A DNA stretch of 64,000 nt from Actinocatenispora comari (GTDB lineage Bacteria > Actinomycetota > Actinomycetes > Mycobacteriales > Micromonosporaceae), in the NCBI RefSeq assembly GCF_017312725.1, contig NZ_BOPO01000021.1:22211-86210 (forward strand). Direction: 5' to 3'. Positions 31,047 through 40,985 of the stretch are shown piece by piece (the first letter of the stretch is position 1; every line of letters begins with the position of its first letter). Under the pieces are notes generated by a model. The model was not told where the DNA came from and made no database searches. It was given only the letters and a program-made list of their open reading frames with translations. The translations under genes and the position numbers were made by a program.

Positions 31047-31721
31047 TCAGGAGATGATCGAGACGTCGATCCGGTAGTCGGGGCTGGTGCTGGACAGCTT
31101 CAGCTCGACGTTGGCCGGCGCCTGATCGTCCAGGTAGAAGGTGCGGCCGTGTGCGAAGGCGTCCTGCACGTCCTGCTGGCTCGGTGGGTTCCTGCTGTGC
31201 TTGCCCAGCCAGTCGGCGGTCGCACCGACCAGGTCGTCGCCCTGCTCGGACCGGGCGGTCCAGCTCGCCGTCAGCTCGGTGTGGTGCGGCTTCCGCGGCT
31301 CGCCCTGCGGGTCGAACCCGTCCGGGCGGCCGATCCGCTGGTAGATCGCGAGCGTCGCCTGTTCCTGCTGGTGGTGCTGCCACACGTTGAAGCCGGCGAT
31401 GGCGCAGCCGATCAGCACCAGCACGCAGAACCCGCCGACCAGCCCGATGATCAGGCCCTTGCGGGACCTGCGCGGTGCCCGGGGCGGCACCGGTGCCGGC
31501 CAGCCCACCGGGCCACCGGGACGGCCGACCGCCGGCGGGTGGTCGACGCCCGGCTGGTCGGCGATCAGCGGGACGTTCGGACCGACCGGGCCCGGCGGGC
31601 CACCGAACCCGGGCCCCGAGCCGTACGGCGGCAGCCCGGGCGGGCCGTACGCCGGCGCGTCCGGCGGGCCGTACGGTGGCCGGGCCCGGCCGTCCGGTGG
31701 CGGAGCCCCGTTCATCGCCAT
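31047..31721 (-). CDS. Pro/Gly-rich single-pass membrane protein, unknown function
   Basis: A 224-residue protein. Residues 1-85 are a Pro/Gly/Tyr-rich cytoplasmic tail (YGPPDAPAYGPPGLPPYG). A basic RRSRKG stop leads into one membrane helix (about 89-110, LIIGLVGGFCVLVLIGCAI). The extracytoplasmic part (about 112-224) is small and polar, with no domain that I recognise. This layout is common in actinobacterial envelope proteins. The start overlaps the end of the EamA gene by 10 bp, so the two are probably co-transcribed. Confidence 0.75.
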   Translation of the reverse strand: MAMNGAPPPDGRARPPYGPPDAPAYGPPGLPPYGSGPGFGGPPGPVGPNVPLIADQPGVDHPPAVGRPGGPVGWPAPVPPRAPRRSRKGLIIGLVGGFCVLVLIGCAIAGFNVWQHHQQEQATLAIYQRIGRPDGFDPQGEPRKPHHTELTASWTARSEQGDDLVGATADWLGKHSRNPPSQQDVQDAFAHGRTFYLDDQAPANVELKLSSTSPDYRIDVSIIS

Positions 31722-32692
31722 CTCGCCCTCTCCCCCACCGACGCCGTGTCACACCGTGCGGCCGGCAGCATAACCGGTCGGCGCACCCGGACCCGGTCGA
31801 GCGCGCCGGGCCCCGCCAGCCCCACGAGCAGCCCGATCGCCACCAGTACCGCACCGGCCAGCTGCCCCGGGCCGAGCCGGCCGGTGCCCAGCAGCGGCGC
31901 CAGCGCCGCGGCGACCAGCGGAGTGATCCCGGAGTACAGCGTGGCGCGGGCGGCACCGAGCCGACCGAGCGCCGTGTACCAGGCGAGGAAGGCGAGCACC
32001 GTGACCGGCAGCGCGAGCCAGAGCAGCCCGGCCGCCTCGACGCCGGTCGGCACCCGCACCACGCCGGCCCCGTCCATCGCCACCCCCACCGCCAGCGCCT
32101 CGACGGCGGCCAGCGCGCAGCCGTACCCGGCCACCCGGATCGCGCCCAGCCGGGGCAGCAGCGGCGCCGCCTGCGCCGAGAACGCCACCTCGCCCACCAG
32201 GGCCAGCACCGACCAGCCGAGCCCGGCGAGGTCGCTGTCCCCGAAGCCCTGCACCACCGCCGCGCCGGCCACGACCAGCGCCGCGGCGACCACCGGCCGC
32301 CGCCGAGCACCGGCCGACCCGCCGCGCACCGCCGCGACCAGCGCGAACACGATCGGACTGGCGGCGATGAACACGCCCGGTACGGCGGGTTCGGCGGTGC
32401 GCAGGGCGGCCAGGATCGCCAGGTTGAACCCGACCATGCCGGTCGCCGCGAGCAGCGCGAGGCGCACCAGGTCGCCGGCGGTGACCGCGACCCGCGGGCC
32501 GCGCCAGGCGGCGAGCGGCAGCAGGATCACCGCGGCCACGCCGTAGCGCAGCGCCTGGCCACCGGCGTACGGGTAGTGCGAGAGCAGGCTGGAGGCCACC
32601 ACCGAGGTACCGATCAGGGCCATCGCACCGGCGGCGAGCAGGTGCGGAGCCTGGGTACCGGCGGCGCGGCGGGTGCTGGTTCGAGCGGTCAT
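31712..32692 (-). CDS. EamA-family (DMT) transporter
   Basis: A 326-residue, ten-helix exporter of the drug/metabolite transporter superfamily with two EamA repeats (MALIGTSVVASSLLSHYPYAGG; ATGMVGFNLAILAALRTAEPA; LAWYTALGRLGAARATLYSGITP). The C-terminal 25 residues are polar and Arg-rich. It is divergent from the MocR-type regulator with only 47 bp between starts. That arrangement is typical of a regulator and its target exporter, so an amino acid or amine efflux role linked to PLP sensing is plausible. Confidence 0.85.
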   Translation of the reverse strand: MTARTSTRRAAGTQAPHLLAAGAMALIGTSVVASSLLSHYPYAGGQALRYGVAAVILLPLAAWRGPRVAVTAGDLVRLALLAATGMVGFNLAILAALRTAEPAVPGVFIAASPIVFALVAAVRGGSAGARRRPVVAAALVVAGAAVVQGFGDSDLAGLGWSVLALVGEVAFSAQAAPLLPRLGAIRVAGYGCALAAVEALAVGVAMDGAGVVRVPTGVEAAGLLWLALPVTVLAFLAWYTALGRLGAARATLYSGITPLVAAALAPLLGTGRLGPGQLAGAVLVAIGLLVGLAGPGALDRVRVRRPVMLPAARCDTASVGERARWR

Positions 32693-32739
32693 GACGGCAC
32701 GCTAGCCAGCCGAGCGGTCCTCGATTAAGGTCCAATCCG

Positions 32740-34377
32740 ATGGAGGATTCGTGGACCAGTCCGGCGTGGGAGCTGCTGTTGCCCGCGGTGCGGGCACCGC
32801 GCCGGCAGCGCCGGCGGCTGCTGGAGTCCGCGCTGCGGGACGCGGTCCGCGCCGGCCGGATCGCCGCCGGCACCCGGCTGCCCGCCTCCCGGGCGCTCGC
32901 CGCCGACCTCGGGGTCTCCCGCGGCCTGGTCACCAGCGTCTACGACCAGCTGCGCGCGGAGGGCTACCTGACCGGCCGGCCCGGCGCCGGCACCTACGCC
33001 GCCGGCGACTCGACGCCGGGAGCCGTCTCGGCGCGGGGAGCCAACTCGGTGCCGGGAACCGGCTCGCTGCGGGGATCCGGCTCGGTGCCGGGATCCGGCT
33101 CGCTGCGGGGATCCGGCTCGCTGCGGGGATCCGGCTCGGCGCCGGGGCCCGGTGGTCCGGCGGTGGGTGTCCGTGGCTCGGCCGCCCGGGGCGCGGCGGC
33201 GGCCGGGCGAGGCGACGGCACGCCGGGGCCGGCGACCCGGTTCGACTTCCGGCCCGGGCAGGCCGACCCGCGGCTGTTCCCGCGCGCCGCCTGGGGCAGC
33301 CTGTACCGGCAGGTGCTCGCCGGCACACCCGACGCGGCGCTCAGCTACGGCGACTCTCGCGGGGTGCCCGAGTTGCGTACCGCGCTCGCCGAGGTGCTGA
33401 CCCGCCGGCGCGGTGTGGTCGCCGACCCGGACCGGATCGTCGTCTGCGGTGGCGTCGCGCAGGCGGTGAGCCTGCTGAGCCGGGTACTGGCCGACGCCGG
33501 GCACGAGACGGTCGCGGTCGAGGACCCGGGTGCGCCGGAGCACGCGATGCTGATCGGTACCAACGGGCTGCGGCCGCTCGCGGTGCCGGTCGGCGCCGCC
33601 GAGCCGGACCTGTCCGGTACCCCGGCGCGGGTCGCGCTCGTCACGCCGGCGCACCAGTTCCCGACCGGCATCGCGTACCCACCCGAGGTGCGGGCCGGGC
33701 TCGTCGCCTGGGCATCCACAGTGGACGGTCTGCTGATCGAGGACGACTACGACGGCGACTTCCGGTACGACCGGGCGCCGGTCGGCGCGCTGCAGGGGCT
33801 CGCGCCCGACCGGGTGGCGTACGCCGGATCGGTGTCCAAGTCGCTCGCCTCCGGGCTGCGGCTCGGCTGGCTGGTGGTGCCGGAGCGGCTGGTACCGGCG
33901 ATCGTCGACCGCAAGCGCGCCGACGACCTCTGCGGGCCGGTACTGGAGCAGCGGACGCTCGCCGCGTTCCTCACCTCCGGCCGCTACGACGCGCATCTGC
34001 GCCGCTGCCAACGGATCTACCGGTCCCGGCGGGACAGCCTGGTCGCGGCGGTCGCGCGCTACCTGCCGGCGGCGCGGATCACCGGCGTGGCGGCCGGCCT
34101 GCACGCGGTGCTGCACCTGCCCGGCGGGGACGAGGCGGCGCTGACCGACGCGGCCCGCCGCGGCGGCGTGCGGCTGCGCGGCCTGCGGCACTACGGGTCG
34201 GCCGGGGCCCCCGGCTTCGTGTTCGGCTACGCGCACCTGACCCCGGACACGATCACCGCCGGCATCGCCGCCCTCGCCGCGGCGTGGCCGGACCGACCCA
34301 CCCGCGGGCGATCGGCGGCGTCCGTCGAAACGCACCGCCCGGGGCGATCCGGGCCGCCGCGGGGCGGGCTCAGGTGA
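32740..34377 (+). CDS. MocR-type regulator (GntR winged helix + PLP aminotransferase-like domain)
   Basis: A 545-residue fusion. Residues about 15-88 are a GntR winged helix ([31 protein letters not shown]). Residues about 160-520 form a fold-type-I aminotransferase domain, with the internal-aldimine lysine K367 in [14 protein letters not shown] and the [10 protein letters not shown] motif. The linker (90-137) is made of eight six-residue repeats encoded by an 18-bp tandem repeat. Such proteins bind PLP or amines and control adjacent genes, here most likely the divergent EamA exporter. Its last 8 bp overlap the end of thrC on the other strand. Confidence 0.92.
   Translation: MEDSWTSPAWELLLPAVRAPRRQRRRLLESALRDAVRAGRIAAGTRLPASRALAADLGVSRGLVTSVYDQLRAEGYLTGRPGAGTYAAGDSTPGAVSARGANSVPGTGSLRGSGSVPGSGSLRGSGSLRGSGSAPGPGGPAVGVRGSAARGAAAAGRGDGTPGPATRFDFRPGQADPRLFPRAAWGSLYRQVLAGTPDAALSYGDSRGVPELRTALAEVLTRRRGVVADPDRIVVCGGVAQAVSLLSRVLADAGHETVAVEDPGAPEHAMLIGTNGLRPLAVPVGAAEPDLSGTPARVALVTPAHQFPTGIAYPPEVRAGLVAWASTVDGLLIEDDYDGDFRYDRAPVGALQGLAPDRVAYAGSVSKSLASGLRLGWLVVPERLVPAIVDRKRADDLCGPVLEQRTLAAFLTSGRYDAHLRRCQRIYRSRRDSLVAAVARYLPAARITGVAAGLHAVLHLPGGDEAALTDAARRGGVRLRGLRHYGSAGAPGFVFGYAHLTPDTITAGIAALAAAWPDRPTRGRSAASVETHRPGRSGPPRGGLR
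33007..33150 (+). repeat. 18-bp tandem repeat, eight units, in the MocR linker
   Basis: Eight consecutive 18-bp units run from 33007 to 33150. Units 4-7 (33061-33132) are nearly identical, on the pattern GGCTCGCTGCGGGGATCC. They encode hexapeptides such as GSLRGS and GSVPGS. The unit length is a multiple of three, so copy-number change would lengthen or shorten the linker without a frameshift. Confidence 0.9.
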
Positions 34378-35425
34378 GGCCGAGGGAGGCGGCGGCGGCG
34401 TGCGCGTCGACCGGGATCGTGGTCGGCGCCGGCGCGGTCGACACCGCCCAGTCCGGGTCCTTGAGGCCGTGCCCGGTCACCGTGCAGACTACCGTCCGGC
34501 CGCGCTCGATCAGCCCCGCCTGCACCGACCGCAGCAGCCCGGCGACGCTGGCCGCGCTGGCCAGCTCCACGAACACGCCCTCGGTGCGGGCGAGCAGCTT
34601 GTACGCGGCGAGGATCTCCCGGTCGGTGACCGCGTCGATCCGGCCGTTCGAAGCGTCCCGCGCGTCGACCGCCCTGGTCCAGCTGGCCGGGTTGCCGATC
34701 CGGATCGCGGTGGCGATCGTCTGCGGCTGCCGGACCACCTCACCGCGCACGATCGGCGCCGACTCGGACGCCTGGAACCCGAACATCCGCGGGGTGTGCG
34801 TCGCGTTGCCGGCCCGCTGATCCTCGACGTAGCCCTGCCAGTACGCGGTGATGTTGCCGGCGTTGCCGACCGGCAGGCAGTGGATGTCCGGCGCGTCGCC
34901 GAGCGCCTCGACCACCTCGAACGCGGCGGTCTTCTGCCCCTCGATCCGGTACGGGTTGACCGAGTTCATCAGCGCGACCGGGTAGTCGATGGACAGCTTC
35001 GAGGCGAGCGCCAGGCAGTCGTCGAAGTTGCCGTCGACCTGCAGCAGCTTCGCCCCGTGCACCAGCCCCTGGGCCAGCTTGCCGAGCGCCACCTTGCCCT
35101 GCGGGATCAGCACTGCGCACAGCACCCCGGCCCGGGCCGCGTACGCGGCGGCGCTGGCCGACGTGTTCCCGGTGGAGGCGCAGATGACCGCCTTCGCGCC
35201 GTCCTCGATGGCCTTGGACATCGCGACGGTCATCCCGCGGTCCTTGAACGACCCGGTCGGGTTCATCCCCTCGACCTTGAGGTACACCGTGCAGCCGGTG
35301 CGCTGCGACAGCGCCTCGGCGGGCACCAGCGGCGTACCGCCCTCGTACAGCGTGACGACCGGAGTGGTGTCGGTGACCGGGAGCCGGTCGGCGAACTCGT
35401 TGATCACGCCGCGCCAGGTGCGCAC
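34370..35425 (-). CDS. thrC: Threonine synthase
   Basis: A 351-residue PLP enzyme converting O-phosphohomoserine to threonine. The PLP lysine is K61 in [14 protein letters not shown], and the glycine-rich phosphate loop is visible as [14 protein letters not shown]. Length fits the short actinobacterial type. The GTG start lies 2 bp after the hom stop, with a GAGGGAGA ribosome site, so hom and thrC form one unit with lysA and argS upstream. Its 3' end overlaps the convergent MocR gene by 8 bp with no terminator between. Confidence 0.96.
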   Translation of the reverse strand: MRTWRGVINEFADRLPVTDTTPVVTLYEGGTPLVPAEALSQRTGCTVYLKVEGMNPTGSFKDRGMTVAMSKAIEDGAKAVICASTGNTSASAAAYAARAGVLCAVLIPQGKVALGKLAQGLVHGAKLLQVDGNFDDCLALASKLSIDYPVALMNSVNPYRIEGQKTAAFEVVEALGDAPDIHCLPVGNAGNITAYWQGYVEDQRAGNATHTPRMFGFQASESAPIVRGEVVRQPQTIATAIRIGNPASWTRAVDARDASNGRIDAVTDREILAAYKLLARTEGVFVELASAASVAGLLRSVQAGLIERGRTVVCTVTGHGLKDPDWAVSTAPAPTTIPVDAHAAAASLGLT

Positions 35426-35427
35426 GT

Positions 35428-36783
35428 CTATTCTCCCTCTACCCGCATCACGCTGGCGACCTGCCGCACGATGTCCAGCTCCGCCAGGGCGTCCACAGTG
35501 GACCGCAGCGCCGCATCCGGCGCCCGGTGCGTGACGATCACCAGCAGCGCCTCGCCGCCGGTACCGCGGCCCTCCTGCCGGACGGTCTGAATGCTGACCC
35601 CGTGCTCGGCGAACAGCGCCGCCACCTGGGCCAGCACCCCGGCACGGTCGGCCACGTCCAGCGAGATGTGGTAGCGCGTGGCCACCTCACCCATCGGCCG
35701 CACCCGCAGGTTCGCGTACGCGGAGTCGGCCACCGCGGAACGGCCCAGCCGCCGGTTGCGGGCCACCGCGACCACGTCGCCGAGCACCGCCGAGGCGGTC
35801 GGGGCGCCACCGGCACCCGCACCGTAGAACATCAGCCGGCCGGCCGCCTGCGCCTCGACGAACACCGCGTTGTAGGCGTCGCCGACGCTGGCGAGCGGGT
35901 GGCTGCGCGGGATCATCGCCGGGTGCACCCGGGCCGACACCGACTCCGAGCCGTCGGGATCCCGGCGCAGTTCGGCGATGCACAGCAGCTTGACCACGCA
36001 GCCCATCTCCTGGGCGCTGGCCACGTCGGCGGCGGTCACCTCGGTGATGCCCACCCGGTACACATCGGCGGCGGTCACCCGGGTGTGGAAGCCCAGCGAG
36101 GCGAGGATCGCCGCCTTCGCCGCGGCGTCGAACCCCTCCACGTCGGCGGTCGGGTCGGCCTCGGCGTAGCCGAGCTCGGTCGCCTCGTCCAGTGCCTCGC
36201 CGAACCCGGCGCCGGTACTGTCCATCTTGGACAGGATGTAGTTGGTGGTGCCGTTGACGATCCCGGTGATCCGGGTGATCCGGTCGCCGTGCAGCGACTC
36301 GCGCAGCGGCCGCAGCAGCGGGATCGCGCCGGCGACGGCGGCCTCGTAGTACAGGTCGGCGTCGCCGTCGGCGGCCGCGGCGGCGAGCGTGGCGGTGTCC
36401 TCGGCCAGCAGCGCCTTGTTCGCGGTGACCACGCTCTTGCCGGACTGCAGCGCATGCACCAGCCAGCCGCGGGCCGGTTCCAGCCCACCGACCACCTCGA
36501 CCACGATGTCCACGTCGTCGCGCTTGATCAGCCCGGCGGCGTCGGCGGTGAACAGCTCCCGCGGCACCGGCAGCGGGCCGCGGTCGCGGTCCGGCCGGCG
36601 CACCGCGATGCCGGCGAGCTCCAACGGGGCGCCGATCCGGGCGGCGAGGTCGTCGGCCTGCTCGTCCAGCAGCCGGACCACCTCGGCACCCACCGTGCCG
36701 CAGCCCAGCAGCGCGATCCGCACCGGCTCCGCGGCGGCCGCGGGTTTGACCGGATCCGCGGTGTTGTCTGCGTTCGTCGTCAT
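35428..36783 (-). CDS. hom: Homoserine dehydrogenase with ACT domain
   Basis: A 451-residue enzyme reducing aspartate semialdehyde to homoserine. The Rossmann motif [15 protein letters not shown] is at about residues 24-38. The catalytic region is seen in [14 protein letters not shown] and [21 protein letters not shown]-terminal ACT domain (about 365-451, [20 protein letters not shown]) is the usual site for threonine feedback inhibition. The start overlaps the lysA stop (ATGA). Confidence 0.97.
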   Translation of the reverse strand: MTTNADNTADPVKPAAAAEPVRIALLGCGTVGAEVVRLLDEQADDLAARIGAPLELAGIAVRRPDRDRGPLPVPRELFTADAAGLIKRDDVDIVVEVVGGLEPARGWLVHALQSGKSVVTANKALLAEDTATLAAAAADGDADLYYEAAVAGAIPLLRPLRESLHGDRITRITGIVNGTTNYILSKMDSTGAGFGEALDEATELGYAEADPTADVEGFDAAAKAAILASLGFHTRVTAADVYRVGITEVTAADVASAQEMGCVVKLLCIAELRRDPDGSESVSARVHPAMIPRSHPLASVGDAYNAVFVEAQAAGRLMFYGAGAGGAPTASAVLGDVVAVARNRRLGRSAVADSAYANLRVRPMGEVATRYHISLDVADRAGVLAQVAALFAEHGVSIQTVRQEGRGTGGEALLVIVTHRAPDAALRSTVDALAELDIVRQVASVMRVEGE

Positions 36784-38219
36784 CCCACATCCAGCCGCAG
36801 CAGGTCGTCCTCGGTCTCGGCGCGCACGATCACCCGGGCCGTACCGTCGGCGACGGCGACCACGCCCGGCCGCGGCACGTGGTTGTAGTTGCTCGCCATC
36901 GACCGCGCGTACGCCCCGGTGCCGGGCACCGCGATCAGGTCACCCGGCGCCACGTCGCCCGGCAGGAACTCGTCGCGCACCACGATGTCGCCGGACTCGC
37001 AGTGCTTGCCGACCACCCGAGCCAGCCCCGGCGGCGCGGTCGACGCGCGGGAGGCGAGGGTGCACGAGTACGACGCGTCGTACAGCGCGGTGCGGATGTT
37101 GTCGCTCATCCCGCCGTCGACCGAGACGTACGTGCGGGTCACGCCGCCGTCCAGCTCGACCTGCTTGACCGTGCCCACCTCGTACAGCGTGCAGGCGGCC
37201 GGGCCGCTGATCGACCGGCCCGGCTCGACCGACACCCGCGGCACCCGCAGCCCGTACGCGGCGCACTCGTGCTCGACGATCTTCGCCAGCGCGGTGGCGA
37301 TCTCGGTCGGCTCGAACACCTCGTCCTGGGTGGTGTACGCGATGCCGAAGCCGCCGCCGAGATCCAGCTCGGGCAGCTCGATGCCGTGCTCGTCGCGCAA
37401 CTGCGCGGCGAGCTCCAGCACCCGGCGGGTGGACACCTCGAACCCGGCCGCGTCGTAGATCTGCGACCCGATGTGCGAGTGCAGGCCCAGCAGTTCCAGC
37501 GACGGCGCGGCGAGCACCCGGCGCACCGCCTCCGCGGCGGCGCCGCCCGGCGCACCGGTGTTGCCGCGGTTGAGCGAGAAGCCGAACTTCTGGTCCTCGT
37601 GCGCGGTCGCGATGTACTCGTGGGTGTGCGCCTCGACCCCGACCGTCACCCGGATCATCACCGGCGCCCGGACCCCGCGCTCGGCGGCGAGCCCGGCCAG
37701 CCGGTCGATCTCGTCGAACGAGTCGAGCACGATCCGGCCGACCCCGGCCGAGACCGCCCGGTCCAACTCGGACAGTGACTTGTTGTTGCCGTGGAAGCCG
37801 ATCAGCGCCGGGTCGATCCCGGCGGCGAGCGCCACCGCGAGCTCCCCGCCGGTACACACGTCCAGCCGCAGGCCCTCCTCGGCGATCCAGCGCACGACCG
37901 CCTTGGCCAGGAACGACTTGCCGGCGTAGTACACGTCGGCGCCGGCCAGGCCGTCGAACGCGGCGTCGAACGCGTCCCGGTACGCCGCGGCGCGGGCGCG
38001 CAGGTCGGCCTCGTCCAGCAGGTACACCGGGGTGCCGAACTCGGCGGCGAGCTCGGTGACCGGGATGCCGGCGATGCGCAGGACCCCGTCGGAACCGCGG
38101 GTCACGGTGCGCGGCCACAGCTGTGGCAACAGGTCGTTGACGTCGGCGGGCTCGCGGAGCCATTCCGGGCCGTGCTGACCGATGTCGGCGTGCAGGGCAC
38201 CGGCCTCGTGGGCGCGCAC
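36780..38219 (-). CDS. lysA: Diaminopimelate decarboxylase
   Basis: A 479-residue fold-type-III PLP enzyme that makes lysine from meso-diaminopimelate. The PLP lysine is K101 in DVYYAGKSFLAKAV, and the catalytic CESGD motif is present (GKHCESGDIVV). Length is typical. The GTG at 38219 lies 2 bp after the argS stop; the open frame upstream overlaps argS. Together with hom and thrC this is an aspartate-family amino acid operon driven from argS. Confidence 0.96.
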   Translation of the reverse strand: MRAHEAGALHADIGQHGPEWLREPADVNDLLPQLWPRTVTRGSDGVLRIAGIPVTELAAEFGTPVYLLDEADLRARAAAYRDAFDAAFDGLAGADVYYAGKSFLAKAVVRWIAEEGLRLDVCTGGELAVALAAGIDPALIGFHGNNKSLSELDRAVSAGVGRIVLDSFDEIDRLAGLAAERGVRAPVMIRVTVGVEAHTHEYIATAHEDQKFGFSLNRGNTGAPGGAAAEAVRRVLAAPSLELLGLHSHIGSQIYDAAGFEVSTRRVLELAAQLRDEHGIELPELDLGGGFGIAYTTQDEVFEPTEIATALAKIVEHECAAYGLRVPRVSVEPGRSISGPAACTLYEVGTVKQVELDGGVTRTYVSVDGGMSDNIRTALYDASYSCTLASRASTAPPGLARVVGKHCESGDIVVRDEFLPGDVAPGDLIAVPGTGAYARSMASNYNHVPRPGVVAVADGTARVIVRAETEDDLLRLDVG

Positions 38220-38221
38220 GG

Positions 38222-39880
38222 CTACATCCGTTCCGGCGCCGAGACGCCGAGCAGGTGCAGGCCGTTGGCCAGCACGATCCGGGTCGCCTCGACCAGCCAC
38301 AGCCGCGCGGTGGTCAGCTCGGTCGGCTTCTCGTCGCCCTGCGGCAGGATCCGACACGCGTCGTAGAACCGGTGGTACGTGCCGGCCAGCGCGTGCAGGT
38401 AGCGGGCCACCCGGTGCGGCTCGCGCAGCTCGGCCGCACCGGCCACCACCGCCGGGAACTCGCCGAGCGCCTTGAGCAGGTCGCCCTCCTGGGCGGTGGA
38501 CAGCAGGCTCGCGTCGAAGTCCGCGCCCCGGCCGATGCCCAGCTCGGCGGCGTTGCGACCGAGCGAGGCGATCCGGGCGTGCGCGTACTGCACGTAGAAG
38601 ACCGGGTTGTCCTGACTGCGCTTGGCCCAGGCGTCCAGATCGAGGTCGATCGGCGAGTCGACCGAGTACCAGGCGAGCGAGAACCGCGCCGCGTCCACCC
38701 CGACCGCGGACACCAGGTCGGACAGCAGCACCACGGTGCCGGCGCGCTTGCTCATCCGCACCGGCGCGCCGTCCTTGACCAGGTTGACCATCTGCCCGAT
38801 CAGGATCTCCAGCGTCTGGTCCGGGTCGTCGCCGAAGCAGGCCGCCATCGCCCGCATCCGGCCGATGTAGCCGTGGTGGTCGGCGCCCAGCATGATCACG
38901 ACCTTGTCGAAACCGCGCTGCCGCTTGTCCAGGTAGTAGGCGCAGTCGGCGGCGAAGTAGGTCCAGTCGCCGTCGGACTTGACCAGCGGCCGGTCCTTGT
39001 CGTCGCCGTGCTCGCTGGTGCGCAGCCAGGTCGCGCCGTCACGCTCGTAGATCGCACCCTGCTCGCGCAGCCGCTCCACCGCCGCGGTCAGCTCGCCCGC
39101 GTCGTGCAGGTCCTTCTCGTTGAAGTACCGGTCGAACTGCACACCGAACTCGGCCAGCGACGTCTTGATCTCGTCGAACATCAGCGCGACGCCGTCGACC
39201 CGGAAGATCTCCAGCGCGTCGTCGGCCGACTTGTCCAGCACGCCCGGGTTGCGGGTCACCACGTCGGCGGCGATCTCCGCGATGTACTGCCCGTGGTAGC
39301 CGTCCGGCGGGATCTCGGTGCCGGTGGCCGCCGCGTACAGCGAGCGGGCGAACCGGTTGATCTGCGAACCGGCGTCGTTGAAGTAGTACTCGGTGCCGAC
39401 CTGGGCTCCGGTGGCCCGCAGCAGCCGGGACAACGCGTCACCGACCGCGGCCCAGCGGACCGCGCCGATGTGCACCGGCCCGGTCGGGTTGGCCGACACG
39501 AACTCCAGGTTGAGCCGGTGACCGGCCAGCGTGTCGGAGTGCCCGTACCGCTCGCCGGCGTCGACCACCACCCGGGCCAGCTCGCCGGCCGCGGCGGCGG
39601 ACAGCCGGATGTTCAGGAAACCCGGGCCGGCGATGTCGACGGACGCGACGCCGGTCGCCCCGCCGAGCTGCTCGGCGATCCAGCCGGCCAGCTCCCGCGG
39701 GTTCGCCCCGACCTTCTTCGCGACCTGCAGCGCCAGGTTGGACGCGTAGTCGCCGTGTTCGGGATTGCGGGGTCGCTCCACGCTGGTCGTCGTGGGCAGC
39801 ACGGCGGCGTCCAGCCCGTGCGCGGCGAACGCGCCGCGCGCGGCGGCAAGAACTGTCTCGGCAAGCTCGGCGGGAGTCAC
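38222..39880 (-). CDS. argS: Arginyl-tRNA synthetase
   Basis: A 552-residue class I synthetase. The N-terminal additional domain is followed by the HIGH motif as [17 protein letters not shown] (HIGA at 137-140) and a KMSKS equivalent in [11 protein letters not shown]. The C-terminal DALR anticodon-binding domain ends in [12 protein letters not shown]. It is the first gene of the argS-lysA-hom-thrC run, so its promoter should lie in 39881-40168 on the minus strand. Confidence 0.97.
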   Translation of the reverse strand: MTPAELAETVLAAARGAFAAHGLDAAVLPTTTSVERPRNPEHGDYASNLALQVAKKVGANPRELAGWIAEQLGGATGVASVDIAGPGFLNIRLSAAAAGELARVVVDAGERYGHSDTLAGHRLNLEFVSANPTGPVHIGAVRWAAVGDALSRLLRATGAQVGTEYYFNDAGSQINRFARSLYAAATGTEIPPDGYHGQYIAEIAADVVTRNPGVLDKSADDALEIFRVDGVALMFDEIKTSLAEFGVQFDRYFNEKDLHDAGELTAAVERLREQGAIYERDGATWLRTSEHGDDKDRPLVKSDGDWTYFAADCAYYLDKRQRGFDKVVIMLGADHHGYIGRMRAMAACFGDDPDQTLEILIGQMVNLVKDGAPVRMSKRAGTVVLLSDLVSAVGVDAARFSLAWYSVDSPIDLDLDAWAKRSQDNPVFYVQYAHARIASLGRNAAELGIGRGADFDASLLSTAQEGDLLKALGEFPAVVAGAAELREPHRVARYLHALAGTYHRFYDACRILPQGDEKPTELTTARLWLVEATRIVLANGLHLLGVSAPERM

Positions 39881-40168
39881 CCGACCATGCTATCCAGCAC
39901 CGACGGCACCGCCCGGCCCTGGCCCGCCGCACCGACCACCACGTGGTACACGACATTCGACCACGATGCGGGCGGGCCGGGCGTGTTGCCGCCGGAACGC
40001 GGGACCGCGCCACCCGGCCGTGCCCTGGCCGCGCACAGGGCCGCGTGGTATCAACCGAGTCGGGTAGCTTTTGTGCTCCAGCGTCGTCCAGGCGACGGCT
40101 GCGACGCGGCCGGCCCGCGTTGCGTCGAGGCGACGTTGCGGGGGCGAATCCGGAGGCGAGCGCGGGCA

Positions 40169-40759
40169 ATGTCGATGATGATCAATCCGAGCGGCAAGAG
40201 CGGCCAGGTCATTTCGACCGGCGAGCCGTTCACGCTGCGGTTGAAGAAGAAGCGCCCGGCCGAGCCGGACACCGACGCCGAGCCGGCCGAGCCGGATGCC
40301 GACGCCGAGTCGGCCAACCCGGACACCGACGCCGAACCGGACGCGTCGGACGACGACGAGACCGAACCCGACACCGAGGCCGAGGCCGAGGCCGAGGCGA
40401 CCGCCGAGCCGGGCAGCGCGACCGAGCCGGATCGGCAGGCGGACCGGACCGAGGACGCCGACGATGCCGGGTCGGCGGCCGCCGGCGCGACCGGCGCCGG
40501 CACCGAGGCTCGGGAAGGGGACACGGCCGCGCCCGAGGGCGACGCGAAGGCCCGGGACGGGGCCGACGACGAGGCCGACGACAACACCGACGAGGCAGGC
40601 GACGAGGCCGAGGACGGGGCCGAGGACGACACCGACGGGGCCGACACCGTGGCGGCCGCCGGGAAGACCAGCCGGTGGGCCCGCCTCCGGGCCGCCCGGC
40701 GGGCCCGCAAGGCGCGGCGCGCGGCCGGCGACGACGGGGACGCCGACACGGACGGCTGA
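40169..40759 (+). CDS. Acidic low-complexity protein, unknown function
   Basis: A 196-residue protein with a short basic start (TLRLKKKRPAEPD), about 130 residues almost entirely of Asp, Glu, Ala, Pro, Thr and Gly, and a strongly basic segment near the C-terminus (SRWARLRAARRARKARRA). Three 27-bp tandem units (40262-40342) encode nonapeptides on the theme EPDTDAEPA. The charge layout suggests a disordered protein that could bind cationic partners or nucleic acid. GGAGG lies 12 bases upstream of the ATG, somewhat far. It precedes lysX by 226 bp. Low complexity makes the gene call uncertain, but the third-position G+C fits coding. Confidence 0.55.
   Translation: MSMMINPSGKSGQVISTGEPFTLRLKKKRPAEPDTDAEPAEPDADAESANPDTDAEPDASDDDETEPDTEAEAEAEATAEPGSATEPDRQADRTEDADDAGSAAAGATGAGTEAREGDTAAPEGDAKARDGADDEADDNTDEAGDEAEDGAEDDTDGADTVAAAGKTSRWARLRAARRARKARRAAGDDGDADTDG
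40262..40342 (+). repeat. 27-bp tandem repeat, three units
   Basis: Three in-frame 27-bp units (40262-40288, 40289-40315, 40316-40342) share a GACGCCGA core and encode nine-residue acidic repeats in the preceding CDS. Confidence 0.8.
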
Positions 40760-40985
40760 CCGGCCGAACCGCGTGCGCGAAACCCGAGCGCCCAAACTCG
40801 CTGGCGTGGCGTACATCCACACTTACCGCGCGTTTGCCTGCTCCCGATTACGCTGAGAGACGATCGCGCCCCGACGATCCGGGGACGCCGCGACGGCGCC
40901 ACCGTCCATCCCTGACCGCAGGCACGGCGGACGCCGCCGTCGGGCCGTACCGGCCCGATCCGCTGCGCGTAGGGCTGGAGCAAAG

